NCBI RefSeq assembly: GCF_025860405.1
Contig: NZ_CP063785.1
Location: forward strand, 8,867,390-8,931,389
Direction: 5' to 3'
Origin: Tolypothrix sp. PCC 7712
Lineage (GTDB): Bacteria > Cyanobacteriota > Cyanobacteriia > Cyanobacteriales > Nostocaceae
DNA length: 64,000 nt
Positions 44,877-54,727 of the stretch are shown here, in pieces. Within the stretch, counting starts at the first letter, position 1; the number at the start of each line of letters is the position of its first letter. Position numbers and translations under genes: made by a program. The notes below the pieces were generated by a model. That model ran no database searches and was not told the DNA's origin. It saw only the letters and a list, made by a program, of their open reading frames with translations.

Positions 44877-47800
44877 ATGTTTGTCGATTTTTTTATCAGG
44901 CGACCTGTATTTACTAGTGTCTGCTCTATCATCATCCTTTTGGTAGGCGCAATCAGCATTCCCACGCTACCTACAGCACAGTATCCAGAAATTAGTCCGA
45001 CTCAAATTACTGTGACTGCAAACTATGTTGGTGCTAGTGCAGAAGTTGTGGAAAATACCGTAACGACGGTATTAGAACGTCAAATTAATGGCGTTGAAGG
45101 CTTGAAGTACATGACTTCGAGCAGTAGTAACAATGGCAATAGTACGATTACAGTCACATTCGACCCATCCAGAAACAAAGATATTGCCGCAGTTGATGTG
45201 CAAAATCGCGTTTCGCTGGCGGAACCATTTTTACCAGAAGTGGTGCAGCAAACTGGAGTGACTGTCACCAAACAATCGAACAATATTCTGTTAGCGATCG
45301 GGTTGTACTCTGATAACCAAGAGTTCGACAATGTCTTTTTAAGTAATTACGCTGACTTGTATATTGTCGATGCCGTCAAAAGAATCAATGGTGTGGGCGA
45401 GGCACAGATTTTTGGGGAACGACGTTACGCAATGCGGTTGTGGCTTGACCCCAACCGCCTGGCTAGTCGCAACCTCACCGCCCAGGATGTGATTGATGCC
45501 CTCAATGAACAAAACGTGCAGGTGGGTGCAGGACAAATTGGTCAGCAGCCCACATTGCCCGATCAAATGTATCAAGTAGATTTGCAAGCTATCGGTAGAT
45601 TAACGGATGTCACGGAATTTGACGATATCGTGATCAAGACTGCTACAGATGGGACGCTGATCAAACTTAAAGATGTGGGTCGGGCGGAATTGGGAGCAGA
45701 AAATTACAATTCTTTTCTGCGATTTAGAGGTAACGAAGGTGTAGGTATAGGGATATTTGCCACCCCTGGCAGTAATGCCCTAGATGTGGCTCATGCCGTC
45801 AAAACAGAAATTGTCCGACTGGCACAAAGCTTTCCCCCAGGGATGAAATATCAAGTAGCTTTTGATACAACATCATTTGTGGAAGCTTCCTTGGCAGAGG
45901 TGGTTAAGACGCTGATAGAAGCGATCGCGCTTGTGGTCTTGGTAATTTTCCTGTTCTTACAAGACTGGCGCACTACCTTGATTCCGGTGATTGTGATTCC
46001 TCTGACTTTGGTAGGGACATTTGCCTTTATCAAAGCCTTTGGATTTTCTATCAACACCCTGACCATGTTTGGTTTAACCCTCGCCACAGGTTTGGTGGTG
46101 GATGACGCAATTATCGTGGTAGAGAATATCTCTCGGTTAATCGAGGATGAGGGGATGTCACCTCGTCAGGCTGCGTCTGAATCCATGAGGGAGCTATTTG
46201 GGGCAGTAATTGCCACTTCTTTAGTACTCATGGCTGTATTTGTCCCCGTTGCCTTTTTCCCAGGCTCCACAGGACAGATATATAAACAATTTGCGCTGAC
46301 GATCGCCTTTTCAATGGCGATTTCTACCTTTTTAGCCTTAACTCTGACTCCTGCACTTTCGGCTTTGTTGCTGCGTCGCGGACAAAGACCCCGTGGCTGG
46401 TTAGGTTGGATTTTTGAGCGGATTAACCGCTTGATTGATTGGATGCGCCGCGGCTATGAGCGATCGCTATTTCGGTTGAATAAGTTAAAAGCGATCGTCG
46501 TTCTGTTATTTGTTATTTCCTTGGGTTTGACAGCTTGGCTTTACACCCGCGTACCCACAGCATTTATCCCCGACGATGACCAAGGCTATTTCATCACCAT
46601 CATTCAAGGGCCAGAAGGCGTTTCCCTGAACTACACAAGTAAAGTGATGGCTCAGGTAGAAAAAGAAATTCTCAAATTACCAGAAGTTACAGGTACGTTT
46701 GCGATCGGTGGTTTTGGTTTTAGCGGGAACTCTGCTAATAGTGGGGCGATTTTCACTACCCTTAAACCTTGGGAAGAACGTCACGAACCAGGACAGTCAG
46801 CAGAAGCAATCATTGGTAAGTTAGCAGGAGTTTTATCCGCCATTCCAGAAGCCCGAATCTTCCCTGTGAATCCCCCATCTATTCAAGGTTTAGGCAGTTT
46901 TGGGGGCTTCCAATTCCAGCTACAAGATAGAGCCGGGAACAGTGGTTTAAATACTCTGTTGGAAGTCATGGGTCAGTTACTTCAACGTGGTAATCAGACA
47001 CCAGGATTACAAGCCGTATTTAGCACATTTAACGCGAATACGCCGCAAATGCTGATTGAAGTCAACCGCAACAAAGCTAAAGCTTTGCAAGTTCCCGTAG
47101 ACGAGGTTTTTAATACCTTGCAAAGTTACTTGGGTTCGCGGTATGTCAATGACTTTAATTTGCTCCAACGAACTTATCGAGTCTATGTGCAAGCAGACGC
47201 GCAATTTCGCTCCAATCCTGAAGATATTGGCAAGTTGTATGTTCGCTCTGACAACAATCAGATGATTGCTTTGAGTAATTTAGTGAAGCTCACTTCTACT
47301 ACTGGCGCGCAAACAATCAACCACTATAACTTGTTCCGTTCAATTGAAATTAACGGTTCAGCCGCCCCCGGTTATAGTTCTGGACAAGCAACCACAGCAA
47401 TGGAACAACTAGCAAAGCAGGTTCTACCAGCGAGTATGGGCTACGAATGGTCAGGAATCGCGGCTGAAGAACAAGAATCTGGCGGTCAAGCACCGATCAT
47501 CTTTATCTTGGGCTTGGTGTTTGTCTTCTTAGTATTGGCTGCTCAATACGAGAACTACGTTGATCCGTTGATTATTATGCTGGCAGTACCCCTAGCTATT
47601 TTAGGCGCACTGTTAGCACAGTCAATGCGTGGTCTACCCAACGATGTATTCTGCCAAGTTGGGTTAGTGATGCTGATTGGTTTAGCCAGTAAAAACGCGA
47701 TTTTGATTGTAGAATTTGCCAACCAGCTACGAGAACAGGGTCTTTCGCTCACTAAAGCAGCTATTCAAGCATCACAAGAACGCTTACGACCAATTTTGAT

Positions 47801-48053
47801 GACTTCCTTATCCTTTATTTTAGGGATTTGGCCGTTAGTCAACCCTGTAGGCGCAGGTGCAGCCAGCCGAAAATCACTCGGTACTGCGGTAGCTGGTGGA
47901 ATGATTGTTTCTACTCTGTTGAGTTTGTTCGTGGTGCCAATTTTATACATCGTCATTGGCAAAATTCGCGATCGCTTCCGTCGCCATCCTGAGCACCCAC
48001 AATTGCCAGACTCTACCCAGGATGACAAAGTAACTTACACAAGTCACCACTGA
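44877..48053 (+). CDS. RND (HAE1 family) multidrug efflux permease
   Basis: A 1,058-residue AcrB-like transporter beginning MFVDFFIRRPVFTSVCS. It has twelve expected membrane helices and two large periplasmic loops. The proton-relay aspartates are in GLVVDDAIIVVENISR, and the C-terminal half repeats the fold (LVMLIGLASKNAILIVEF). I chose 44877 because a start at 44802 would translate heptamer repeats into PITHYPLPIPH-type peptide. It exports hydrophobic compounds across both membranes together with the adaptor, 151 bp upstream. No obvious Shine-Dalgarno is present. Confidence 0.95.
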   Translation: MFVDFFIRRPVFTSVCSIIILLVGAISIPTLPTAQYPEISPTQITVTANYVGASAEVVENTVTTVLERQINGVEGLKYMTSSSSNNGNSTITVTFDPSRNKDIAAVDVQNRVSLAEPFLPEVVQQTGVTVTKQSNNILLAIGLYSDNQEFDNVFLSNYADLYIVDAVKRINGVGEAQIFGERRYAMRLWLDPNRLASRNLTAQDVIDALNEQNVQVGAGQIGQQPTLPDQMYQVDLQAIGRLTDVTEFDDIVIKTATDGTLIKLKDVGRAELGAENYNSFLRFRGNEGVGIGIFATPGSNALDVAHAVKTEIVRLAQSFPPGMKYQVAFDTTSFVEASLAEVVKTLIEAIALVVLVIFLFLQDWRTTLIPVIVIPLTLVGTFAFIKAFGFSINTLTMFGLTLATGLVVDDAIIVVENISRLIEDEGMSPRQAASESMRELFGAVIATSLVLMAVFVPVAFFPGSTGQIYKQFALTIAFSMAISTFLALTLTPALSALLLRRGQRPRGWLGWIFERINRLIDWMRRGYERSLFRLNKLKAIVVLLFVISLGLTAWLYTRVPTAFIPDDDQGYFITIIQGPEGVSLNYTSKVMAQVEKEILKLPEVTGTFAIGGFGFSGNSANSGAIFTTLKPWEERHEPGQSAEAIIGKLAGVLSAIPEARIFPVNPPSIQGLGSFGGFQFQLQDRAGNSGLNTLLEVMGQLLQRGNQTPGLQAVFSTFNANTPQMLIEVNRNKAKALQVPVDEVFNTLQSYLGSRYVNDFNLLQRTYRVYVQADAQFRSNPEDIGKLYVRSDNNQMIALSNLVKLTSTTGAQTINHYNLFRSIEINGSAAPGYSSGQATTAMEQLAKQVLPASMGYEWSGIAAEEQESGGQAPIIFILGLVFVFLVLAAQYENYVDPLIIMLAVPLAILGALLAQSMRGLPNDVFCQVGLVMLIGLASKNAILIVEFANQLREQGLSLTKAAIQASQERLRPILMTSLSFILGIWPLVNPVGAGAASRKSLGTAVAGGMIVSTLLSLFVVPILYIVIGKIRDRFRRHPEHPQLPDSTQDDKVTYTSHH

Positions 48054-48686
48054 GGCTAAACAAGGGGAGCAGGGGGAGAAAGAGTTTCTCAATGTCATAC
48101 CAATTCGCCAATAAAACCTAGATTTTGCCCAATACTACTCGGGTGAGCATTTTGAACTCAAAATAGCTTTTGGGAAAAAGGTTAAGGGTGAAGGGTTGTT
48201 TCTTTCCCTTTTCCCATTCCCCTTTTTCCCCTTAACCGAAAAGTAGCGATGAAGCCCGGTGGATTACAGGGCAAAATATTCGCGTCAATGGCGGAATTGC
48301 ATAAGTAGGTAGGCGTTGAAATTTATCGTTAAGGCAAGGCAAGAGGCAAGAGGCAAAAGGCAAAAGGGAAGAGACTTTAAGGGATTTTACATTTTGTAAC
48401 ATACCTCGGTTTTTTCAAGCCGACTTACTTAATCTAACAATTATTTACTTAGCTAATGAGAAAAGAAAAAATCATTTTGCCTGAGACTCTTAACAAATAA
48501 CTAATGCCAAACGCCAAACAGCAAACACCCAATATAATGTCTATGGCAGCTAACCAAATAGGTGATTGAATATGAGCTAAAAAACGTTGTATGAAAACGT
48601 TGACAACGCTTATGTATATCAGTTAATTCACTGACTTTTGGCTTCTGTTTTACCCACGAAATCTCATTCCGCAACATCCTACAATT
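48054..48686. other. Intergenic region with short repeats before rubrerythrin
   Basis: 633 bp without a plausible gene. Contents: a G/A-rich and C/T-rich inverted block (about 48172-48235), an (A)GGCAAG/AGGCAAA tandem tract (about 48331-48372) and an inverted CGTTGT / ACAACG pair near 48586-48610 upstream of the rubrerythrin gene. No PerR-type box was recognised. Confidence 0.5.
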
Positions 48687-49400
48687 ATGGATTTATCCAA
48701 CTTTACTACACTTCAAAACTTAGAAGCTGCCTTCGGTGGCGAATCGATGGCAAATAGAAAGTATCTGTTTTTTGCTGATGTGGCGCATAAACTTGGGTTT
48801 ACAGACATAGCGAAACTTTTTAAAGAAACAGCACATCAAGAAACAGAACACGCTTTTGCACATTTTGTTTTGCTACATCCAGAACTAGTTGTTCAAGATC
48901 CGGCGGCTTTAACTGACGAACAAAAGCGAGAAATTATCTCTCGTTGTTTATCTTTAGCAATTGAAGGCGAAACCTATGAATACACTACAATGTATCCAGA
49001 ATTCGCCTCCGCTGCTCAACGCGATCGCGACAATCCTGCAGCCGAAGAATTTCTGAAACAAGCAAAAGAATCTAGCGAACACGCTACCACATTTCGTGAA
49101 GCCGCTCATCGTTTTGGTTTGCTGAAATTCATCGAAAATTACCACGCAGATCGCTACGCTGAAGCTTTAGAAGTATTAAATGGTGGACAAGCCGCAACCA
49201 GAGTTGCAGGTGAAGATCCAAAAACTCGGAAATGGATTTGCAGACAATGCAGCATGATTTACGATCCTGTTGCTGGCGATCCTGATTCCGGAATTGCTCC
49301 TGGTACAGCTTTTGAAGATATCCCTGATGATTGGCGTTGTCCAATTTGTGGCGCAACCAAAAAGACCTTTAAACCACTTGAGGAAAAACTCGCTGCCTAA
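48687..49400 (+). CDS. rbrA: Rubrerythrin
   Basis: A 237-residue diiron peroxidase with a ferritin-like four-helix domain (about 1-165; iron-ligand glutamates in AAFGGESMANRKY, AHQETEHAFAHF and AIEGETYEYTT) and a C-terminal rubredoxin domain with two CxxC knuckles (WICRQC and WRCPICG). It reduces hydrogen peroxide to water. An Anabaena homolog, RbrA, of the same layout protects heterocyst nitrogenase. It appears monocistronic and is followed by an 11-bp palindromic hairpin. Confidence 0.94.
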   Translation: MDLSNFTTLQNLEAAFGGESMANRKYLFFADVAHKLGFTDIAKLFKETAHQETEHAFAHFVLLHPELVVQDPAALTDEQKREIISRCLSLAIEGETYEYTTMYPEFASAAQRDRDNPAAEEFLKQAKESSEHATTFREAAHRFGLLKFIENYHADRYAEALEVLNGGQAATRVAGEDPKTRKWICRQCSMIYDPVAGDPDSGIAPGTAFEDIPDDWRCPICGATKKTFKPLEEKLAA

Positions 49401-49441
49401 AATTGTAAGATAGCAGTTATCTTGGCGATACCAAACTTCGT

Positions 49442-49464
49442 AGGGCACAACAATGTTGTGCCCT
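49442..49464. repeat. Palindromic hairpin after rbrA
   Basis: AGGGCACAACA and TGTTGTGCCCT form an 11-bp perfect inverted repeat with a single-base spacer, followed by TATTGC. It may act as a terminator for rbrA or be an interspersed palindrome. Confidence 0.7.
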
Positions 49465-49504
49465 TATTGCTATTAATAACAAGCAAGGTGCTGATACACA
49501 ATAT

Positions 49505-50350
49505 ATGGTTATCAATCAAAGCCAGTTACAATCAATATTAGCTCAACATAGTATTAAATCAGATACTCTAGAATTACTCTGGAAGGTTGACTCACAGCAA
49601 ATATATGGCTTGACAGTTGCTGGTGCTGAAGCGATAAAGTATTGGCAACAACTTCGTCAGCTTGTGGATGAGACAGAACATTATCCTTTATTGCTAGGAA
49701 ATCGAGATGAAGTTGAATCTCATCTAGAAACACTTAAATTCAACAACCAAGATTCCTCAATCTATCAATCCTTAACTGTTACTGAAATCATCACCCAAGC
49801 AGATGCTTTTAATGTAGATGAATGGCTGAATAATAAAGCGCAACAGCAAAGAGAAGAAAGAGCAACTTTATGGGCAGATGATAGTAACACTATAGAAATG
49901 CAGAATACTTTAGATCCACTTACCCAAATAGAAATTGGTGAATGGGACGATCTAATTTCTGAACAGCCACAAAGATATACAATTCCCTATAATATTTTGA
50001 CTCGTCTACCACATCCAAATATAGTATTAGCAATGATTCCCACTAAATTGAGTTGGCAAGTTCCAGCTTTTCTGAAATTTGGTAATTGGAATGATTGCCC
50101 TCTACCAACAATACACGTGGGACTGATGAGATACTGGCAGCAGAAATATGGTGCAGAAGTCGTTGGGATTACCCATGATGTAGTAGAAATGTGCGTTAAT
50201 CATCCTCCTCAAAATCGCGAAGATGCATTCCACCTAGCTCAAGAACAGTATATGTATTGTGCTGATATTGTAGACCAAAGCGTAGAAACGCTAAATAATT
50301 TAGCAGCTATGTTACTTAACAGAAAAGTTTGGTATTTCTGGTGGGATTAA
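49505..50350 (+). CDS. DUF4253 domain-containing protein
   Basis: A 281-residue cytoplasmic protein. The C-terminal part (about 165-281) carries the DUF4253 hallmarks PAFLKFGNWNDCPLP, HVGLMRYWQQKYGAEVVGITHDVVEM and the ending RKVWYFWWD. The N-terminal half (GLTVAGAEAIKYWQQLR, YPLLLGNRDEVE) also fits the longer family members. Biochemical function is unknown. It lies 104 bp downstream of rbrA on the same strand, but a hairpin separates them. Confidence 0.85.
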   Translation: MVINQSQLQSILAQHSIKSDTLELLWKVDSQQIYGLTVAGAEAIKYWQQLRQLVDETEHYPLLLGNRDEVESHLETLKFNNQDSSIYQSLTVTEIITQADAFNVDEWLNNKAQQQREERATLWADDSNTIEMQNTLDPLTQIEIGEWDDLISEQPQRYTIPYNILTRLPHPNIVLAMIPTKLSWQVPAFLKFGNWNDCPLPTIHVGLMRYWQQKYGAEVVGITHDVVEMCVNHPPQNREDAFHLAQEQYMYCADIVDQSVETLNNLAAMLLNRKVWYFWWD

Positions 50351-50410
50351 GCCAGTAGTAAAACAAAGTGCGATCGCAGCCAGAATATCGGTTGAAAAAA
50401 TCTCAGCTAA

Positions 50411-50626
50411 CTGATGCCGTACTCTCGCTGCCAATACATCCTACGTGAACTGCAAAAATCAAATATGAGTTCTATAGAGGAATCCGATTTGATTTTTGAA
50501 AAAATCTAAGTATGTGTAGGGTGCGTTATCACGAAGTGTAACGCACCGTATTCTGGACTTTGGTGCGTTGCGCTGCGCGACAACACACCCTACGTGTATT
50601 TCAGAAATCAAATATGAGTTCTATAG
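50411..50626. repeat. Compound interspersed repeat with TATAGGA-family MITE, copy 3
   Basis: 50411-50444 matches the repeat at 38110. A right-end sequence (AAATCAAATATGAGTTCTATAG, ending about 50477) abuts a full element, 50473-50626. Its ends are TATAGAGGAATCCGATTTGATT and the complement of CTATAGAACTCATATTTGATT. Its interior closely matches copy 2 (37653-37802). Two elements therefore seem joined head to tail. Confidence 0.72.
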
Positions 50627-50824
50627 AGTCTCTCTATTTATTTAAGTATACAGATATCTTTTTTTACAAAAATTATTGATTTTATTAATGTAAATTACCA
50701 GTGCAGGAAGCGATATCAGCCTAAACAAGGCGTTATCGGGCGGTATATCTACAAAAATGCGCGCTAAAGTATATAATCTCCTTATTGTATAAAATAAATT
50801 CCAAATACCACAATACTGAAAATA

Positions 50825-51823
50825 ATGAGCAACTGGAAAACCAAACTCCTGACTAGTGGTTCTTTGTGCCTATTTTTGTTGTCTGCAACACTTCCAGTAT
50901 TAGCTAAACCAGCCACGCAAAAAAAACCTGCGCCCACATCCTCTTCCAACTACGAACAAGCTAGAAAGCAACTACCTGAAGATTTTTATGCTCTTTATCG
51001 AGTGATAGATAGAATTGCACGTGCCAATGAATTGGATAATCGACCTTGGCGAGTTGTGACTATTGCTAAATATGATGTGAATGCATTTGCAACGGATGTC
51101 AATCTCATTGCTATCTATGATGGTATTCTTGACCAATTAGCTGGTGATTCTTCAGCATTAGCTTGTGTAGTTGCTCACGAAATGGGTCACCATGCTAAAC
51201 GTCACATTGCAGTTGGTGTAGCTCAAAAAAATGAGTTAATTGCCAAAATAGAAGAAGAAGCCAAAAGAGAAGTTTTAGGAGAACAAAAAGCAGCAAATGA
51301 AGAGTCCACAGCGGCTGTTGTGGGTGGTGCTGTAGTGAATCGTGTAGTAGGAGGAACGGTTGGTGGCCTCTTAGGTTCGGTATTGGGTAATCAAGGCGTG
51401 CAACGCCAAGCAGATTCACAAAAACGCATTAATGAAATTATTGAAAGAAAGAAAAAAGAACTAGAAGAACGTATAGCTGAACAAGACAGACAACAAGAAT
51501 TTGAAGCGGATGAAATTGGCTATATAGCTTCTGCAAAAGCTGGCTTTGATCCAGAAGGATGTCTGCGAGTTATGCAAGTTCTATCTCAAATTCCTGGTTC
51601 TGAAGCTGATTCTGGGCATCCAGCAGTACCTAAAAGAATTGAGGCTATTAAAGCTTTAATGATTAAATATCCACCTCAAACTTTAGCCAAAGAAGGTGAA
51701 GCTAGAATCTCTAAAACTAAGCCTTTAACTTATAACCTTTCTAAAGATAAAGCTTCTTTAAGAATTAACTCTATTCGTGGTGGTTCTCAAGCAGATGATA
51801 TAGACCATAGATTTGGTAAATAG
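50825..51823 (+). CDS. M48 family metallopeptidase, exported
   Basis: A 332-residue zinc protease. N-terminal signal peptide (hydrophobic LLTSGSLCLFLLSATLPVLAK, cleavage near 28). The zinc motif is HEMGHH (His118, Glu119, His122), and the third ligand is probably Glu225 in EFEAD. A Gly/Val-rich amphipathic segment (163-190) lies between them. This layout is that of small periplasmic M48B/C proteases (BepA or LoiP-like), which suggests a role in envelope quality control. Single gene; converges on flv1. Confidence 0.9.
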   Translation: MSNWKTKLLTSGSLCLFLLSATLPVLAKPATQKKPAPTSSSNYEQARKQLPEDFYALYRVIDRIARANELDNRPWRVVTIAKYDVNAFATDVNLIAIYDGILDQLAGDSSALACVVAHEMGHHAKRHIAVGVAQKNELIAKIEEEAKREVLGEQKAANEESTAAVVGGAVVNRVVGGTVGGLLGSVLGNQGVQRQADSQKRINEIIERKKKELEERIAEQDRQQEFEADEIGYIASAKAGFDPEGCLRVMQVLSQIPGSEADSGHPAVPKRIEAIKALMIKYPPQTLAKEGEARISKTKPLTYNLSKDKASLRINSIRGGSQADDIDHRFGK

Positions 51824-51928
51824 CAGGGATGAGGGGGGATGAGTGGGGATGAGTGGGATGGGAGATGAGGGGGATGAGGGAGAAATAATCAATGCCCCAT
51901 GCCCTATGCCCCATGCCCCATCCCCAAT
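51824..51928. repeat. G-rich GATGAGG / CCCCATG short repeats between convergent genes
   Basis: A tract of degenerate GATGAGGG and GATGAGTGGG units (about 51826-51885) followed by CCCCATGCCC units fills the 105-bp gap. No clear hairpin terminator is present. Confidence 0.75.
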
Positions 51929-53665
51929 TTAATATTGACTACCAGATTTCCGATGTTGAATAGCAGTGAAGCCATCATTTTCTAACACTTCTCCGCTATT
52001 AACTACGGCATAAATTAAATATCTGTCGCCGCATTCCAGTTGATTTTGGACTGTACATTCTAAATAAGCTAAAGCTTCATTCAAAATTAAGCAGCCATTT
52101 TCAGCAGTTTGAGTAGGAATATTTGCAAAGGGATTTTCGCCTAAACTGCTATTACGAGAAAAATAGCGCCGGACATTTCTACCTTCTTTAAGGATGTTCA
52201 GCACAAATTTGTCACCAGGATGACGCATTAAATCAGCATTTTGCTCTTGGGCGATCGCAATCATAATTCCTGGTGGGTTAAAAGTTGCCTGGGATACCCA
52301 AGAAGTTAAGATACCTTTGTGATTTTCTCCATCGTGAGTGGTGACGACGCACAAAGAACCGATAATTCTGCCTACTGCTTGTTCGGTGCGGTCCACTTGT
52401 GCTTCTGTGGCTACGAGGCGAGAAGCCCGCAGTTTCTTAGTTTTCTTCAAGTTTTGGGCAAAGGTTGCACCTGCATCTTGACACTGCTGTAATACATAGG
52501 GAGTTGGACTGAAGCGGACGCGAATTGTCTCAAACCCTAAACCATAATTGGCATCTTTGAGCTTACTTTCGATTAAATCAATCGCCTCGCCACTCCAACC
52601 GTAGGAACCAAACACCCCAGCTAACTTAGTTTTCGCACCTGAAGCTAGGACTATCCCTAAAGCAGTTTGAATTTGCGTCGGTGCGTGACCGCCTAAAGTC
52701 GGCGAACCAATAATTAAGCCGTCGCAAGCTTCAACAACGCGGGTAATTTCCGCCGCATCTGCGAGTTCACAGTTGATGGATTCGACATTAATCCCATTTT
52801 CAATTAAACCTTGAGCGATCGCCTGAGCTAAAATCGCTGTATTCCCATAAGCAGAGGCGTAAAGTAAGGCAACGCTTAACTCCTGAGACTTTTGACCTTG
52901 ACACCATTGCCGATAATCATAGGTAAAACGGCTGAGGCTGTAACGCACAACCGGGCCATGTGCAGGTGCGTAAGATTTGGCGCTGAAAATTGCCAGTTTA
53001 TCTAAAGCAGCTTCTACTTGTTTAGCTTGGGGAGCATGAAGACAATCAAAATAGTAACGACGTTCTGCATCTAAAGCTTTCCAATCTTCATCAAATAAGG
53101 CATCCTCACAAATATGAGCGCCAAAAAACTTGTCAGTGTAGAGAATTTTGGTTGCAGCATCGTAAGTACAAAGCCCATCAACCCAGTGTGGAGTAGGAAC
53201 ACTAATAAATGAGAGAAGATGTCCCTGACCTAAATCGAGAGTATCTTCTGAGCGCACAGCTTGAATCCGGGATTCCCATTCCGGAAAAGCGGTTTTGAGC
53301 GCATTCGCAGCTGCACGAGAGCAAATTAATGTAACTTGCGGCGCTAGGGATAGTAAAACCTTTAAAGTGGCTCGGCGGTTAGGATTGACATGACCCAGAA
53401 CAATGTAATCAAGGGTGGTCAAATCTAATTGTTGTGCTAGTTGTGCTAAAAAAATCTCCGTAAAAGACTCACCGGGAGGGTCAATTAAAACCTTTTTATC
53501 AGCTTGAATCAAATAAGAATTTGCCGTAGTTCCCTTTTGGCGAGAATACTCAACTTCAAATTTGAGACGTTCCCAAGTACGCGATCGCAATATCAGCGTA
53601 TTGGTACCAATTTCAGCTAACTGAACATCTCGAGAACGGTTGGGGGTTAGGGTTGCGGTTGACAT
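51929..53665 (-). CDS. flv1: Flavodiiron protein, Flv1-type
   Basis: A 578-residue cyanobacterial A-type flavodiiron protein: metallo-beta-lactamase-like domain (about 30-260), flavodoxin domain (about 270-410; SYGNTAILAQ and VFGSYGWSGEA) and a C-terminal flavin reductase domain. The metal-ligand motif HxExDH is degenerate here (HVNPNR, residues 92-97), as in Flv1/Flv2 rather than Flv3/Flv4. Flv1 and Flv3 act together in the Mehler-like reduction of oxygen to water. I start at 53665 (MSTATLTPNRS); the frame to 53746 reads through G-rich repeats. Whether it is the vegetative or the heterocyst form cannot be told. Confidence 0.9.
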   Translation of the reverse strand: MSTATLTPNRSRDVQLAEIGTNTLILRSRTWERLKFEVEYSRQKGTTANSYLIQADKKVLIDPPGESFTEIFLAQLAQQLDLTTLDYIVLGHVNPNRRATLKVLLSLAPQVTLICSRAAANALKTAFPEWESRIQAVRSEDTLDLGQGHLLSFISVPTPHWVDGLCTYDAATKILYTDKFFGAHICEDALFDEDWKALDAERRYYFDCLHAPQAKQVEAALDKLAIFSAKSYAPAHGPVVRYSLSRFTYDYRQWCQGQKSQELSVALLYASAYGNTAILAQAIAQGLIENGINVESINCELADAAEITRVVEACDGLIIGSPTLGGHAPTQIQTALGIVLASGAKTKLAGVFGSYGWSGEAIDLIESKLKDANYGLGFETIRVRFSPTPYVLQQCQDAGATFAQNLKKTKKLRASRLVATEAQVDRTEQAVGRIIGSLCVVTTHDGENHKGILTSWVSQATFNPPGIMIAIAQEQNADLMRHPGDKFVLNILKEGRNVRRYFSRNSSLGENPFANIPTQTAENGCLILNEALAYLECTVQNQLECGDRYLIYAVVNSGEVLENDGFTAIQHRKSGSQY

Positions 53666-53674
53666 AGTTGGGAT

Positions 53675-53715
53675 TGGGGATTGGGGAACTCGGGGCCCCC
53701 TCTGGGGATAAGGGG
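53675..53715. repeat. G/C-rich interspersed repeat, inverted copy of 40603-40643
   Basis: A roughly 41-bp segment, including AACTCGGGGCCCCCTCTGGGG, matches 40603-40643 exactly in the opposite orientation. It lies immediately upstream of the flv1 start codon. Degenerate GGGATTGG and GGGCATGG heptamers flank it to about 53770. Confidence 0.8.
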
Positions 53716-53823
53716 TAATGGGGATTAGGGATTGGGCATTGGGCATGGGGCATGGGGCATTGGGTAATTGGTGTTGAGTATTTCTCCCTCATCTACCTCA
53801 TCACCCTCATCCCCCTCTGCTTG

Positions 53824-54336
53824 CTATCGTCCGTTACTGTTTGCTAATTCTGTTTTATGGAGGCGTTGATAGCGTTTAGATACTTCTTGTTCTGGATCTA
53901 TGCCTTCAAATGTTGGGGGTAGCCAAACTCGTAAGAAAAGTAGTACTCCCAAAACGAGTAAGAATGCACAAGTGGCTAAAACTTGGCTGGAACTAATTTC
54001 TAGTACGCCTTTGACAATCACTTCTCTTAACGCTGAGACAATGGAAACTTCGACGGCTACACCAATCGAAATGCGTTGTTCTTGGAGGTAAATTATGAGG
54101 AGCCGAAATAACTCAACTAAGATCAGTAAAAACAGAATATCGGCTGTGACTACATGGAAATCTAATGGAGGGAGCAAGGAGAAAAACATATCTCTCACTT
54201 GAATCACCATGAAACTAAATAAACCCATGCACAAGGAAATCACAATCATGTCTTGGATAAATTCCAAGGTTCGCAGAATGCGCCCCCGATTGATTTCATA
54301 AGCGGGGATTGAGTTCTTTTCAACAGGCTGATACAT
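53824..54336 (-). CDS. PsiE-like (phosphate-starvation-inducible E family) membrane protein
   Basis: A 170-residue protein with four hydrophobic segments and the PsiE-family core: ILRTLEFIQDMIVISLCMGLF, DILFLLILVELFRLLIIYLQE and VSIVSALREVIVKGVL. I start at 54336 (MYQPVEKNS), because the upstream frame to 54435 crosses repeat-derived sequence and is not family-like. No Shine-Dalgarno is evident. It sits between flv1 and flv3 on the same strand. The molecular function of PsiE proteins is not known. Confidence 0.82.
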   Translation of the reverse strand: MYQPVEKNSIPAYEINRGRILRTLEFIQDMIVISLCMGLFSFMVIQVRDMFFSLLPPLDFHVVTADILFLLILVELFRLLIIYLQEQRISIGVAVEVSIVSALREVIVKGVLEISSSQVLATCAFLLVLGVLLFLRVWLPPTFEGIDPEQEVSKRYQRLHKTELANSNGR

Positions 54337-54422
54337 ATTGGGGGGATTGGGGATTGGGGACAAGATAAATTGAAGAAGGCAGAGGGCAGATGGCAGAAGA
54401 GAATTCTGCCTTCTTCCATATA

Positions 54423-54609
54423 AAAAGTCGAGCATTTATAAGTTTGAGTCGAATTTTTACATCTTTGTCTGCTTTTTTCTCGTGAAAAGTCGAGCATTTA
54501 TAAGTTTGGGTCGAATTTTTACAGCTTTGTCTGCTTTTTTTCTCGTGAAAAGTCGAGCATTTATAAGTTTGAGTCGAATTTTTACAGCTTTGTCTGCTTT
54601 TTTCTCGTA
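54423..54609. repeat. Three tandem 62-63-bp direct repeats between flv3 and the psiE-like gene
   Basis: Units begin AAAAGTCGAGCATTTATAAG at 54423, 54485 and 54548 and end with a T run then CTCGTG/CTCGTA. They differ by only a few single-base changes. Reading frames across them are repeat translations and are not called. Confidence 0.9.
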
Positions 54610-54727
54610 AAAAATGGTGTCTTCACAAGTTTTGTGGCATTTTTTGCCATAAACTTCTGCAAAAATTTGCGAATAGGGAACAGGGAAAAATAAATCATGC
54701 CCTATGCCCCATGCCCCATGCCCAAAT

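Noticed and set aside
53666..53746. A 27-residue N-terminal extension of Flv1
   Set aside because: It translates G-rich repeats (QRGPRVPQSP), the same peptide as in the unrelated repeat block near 40620.
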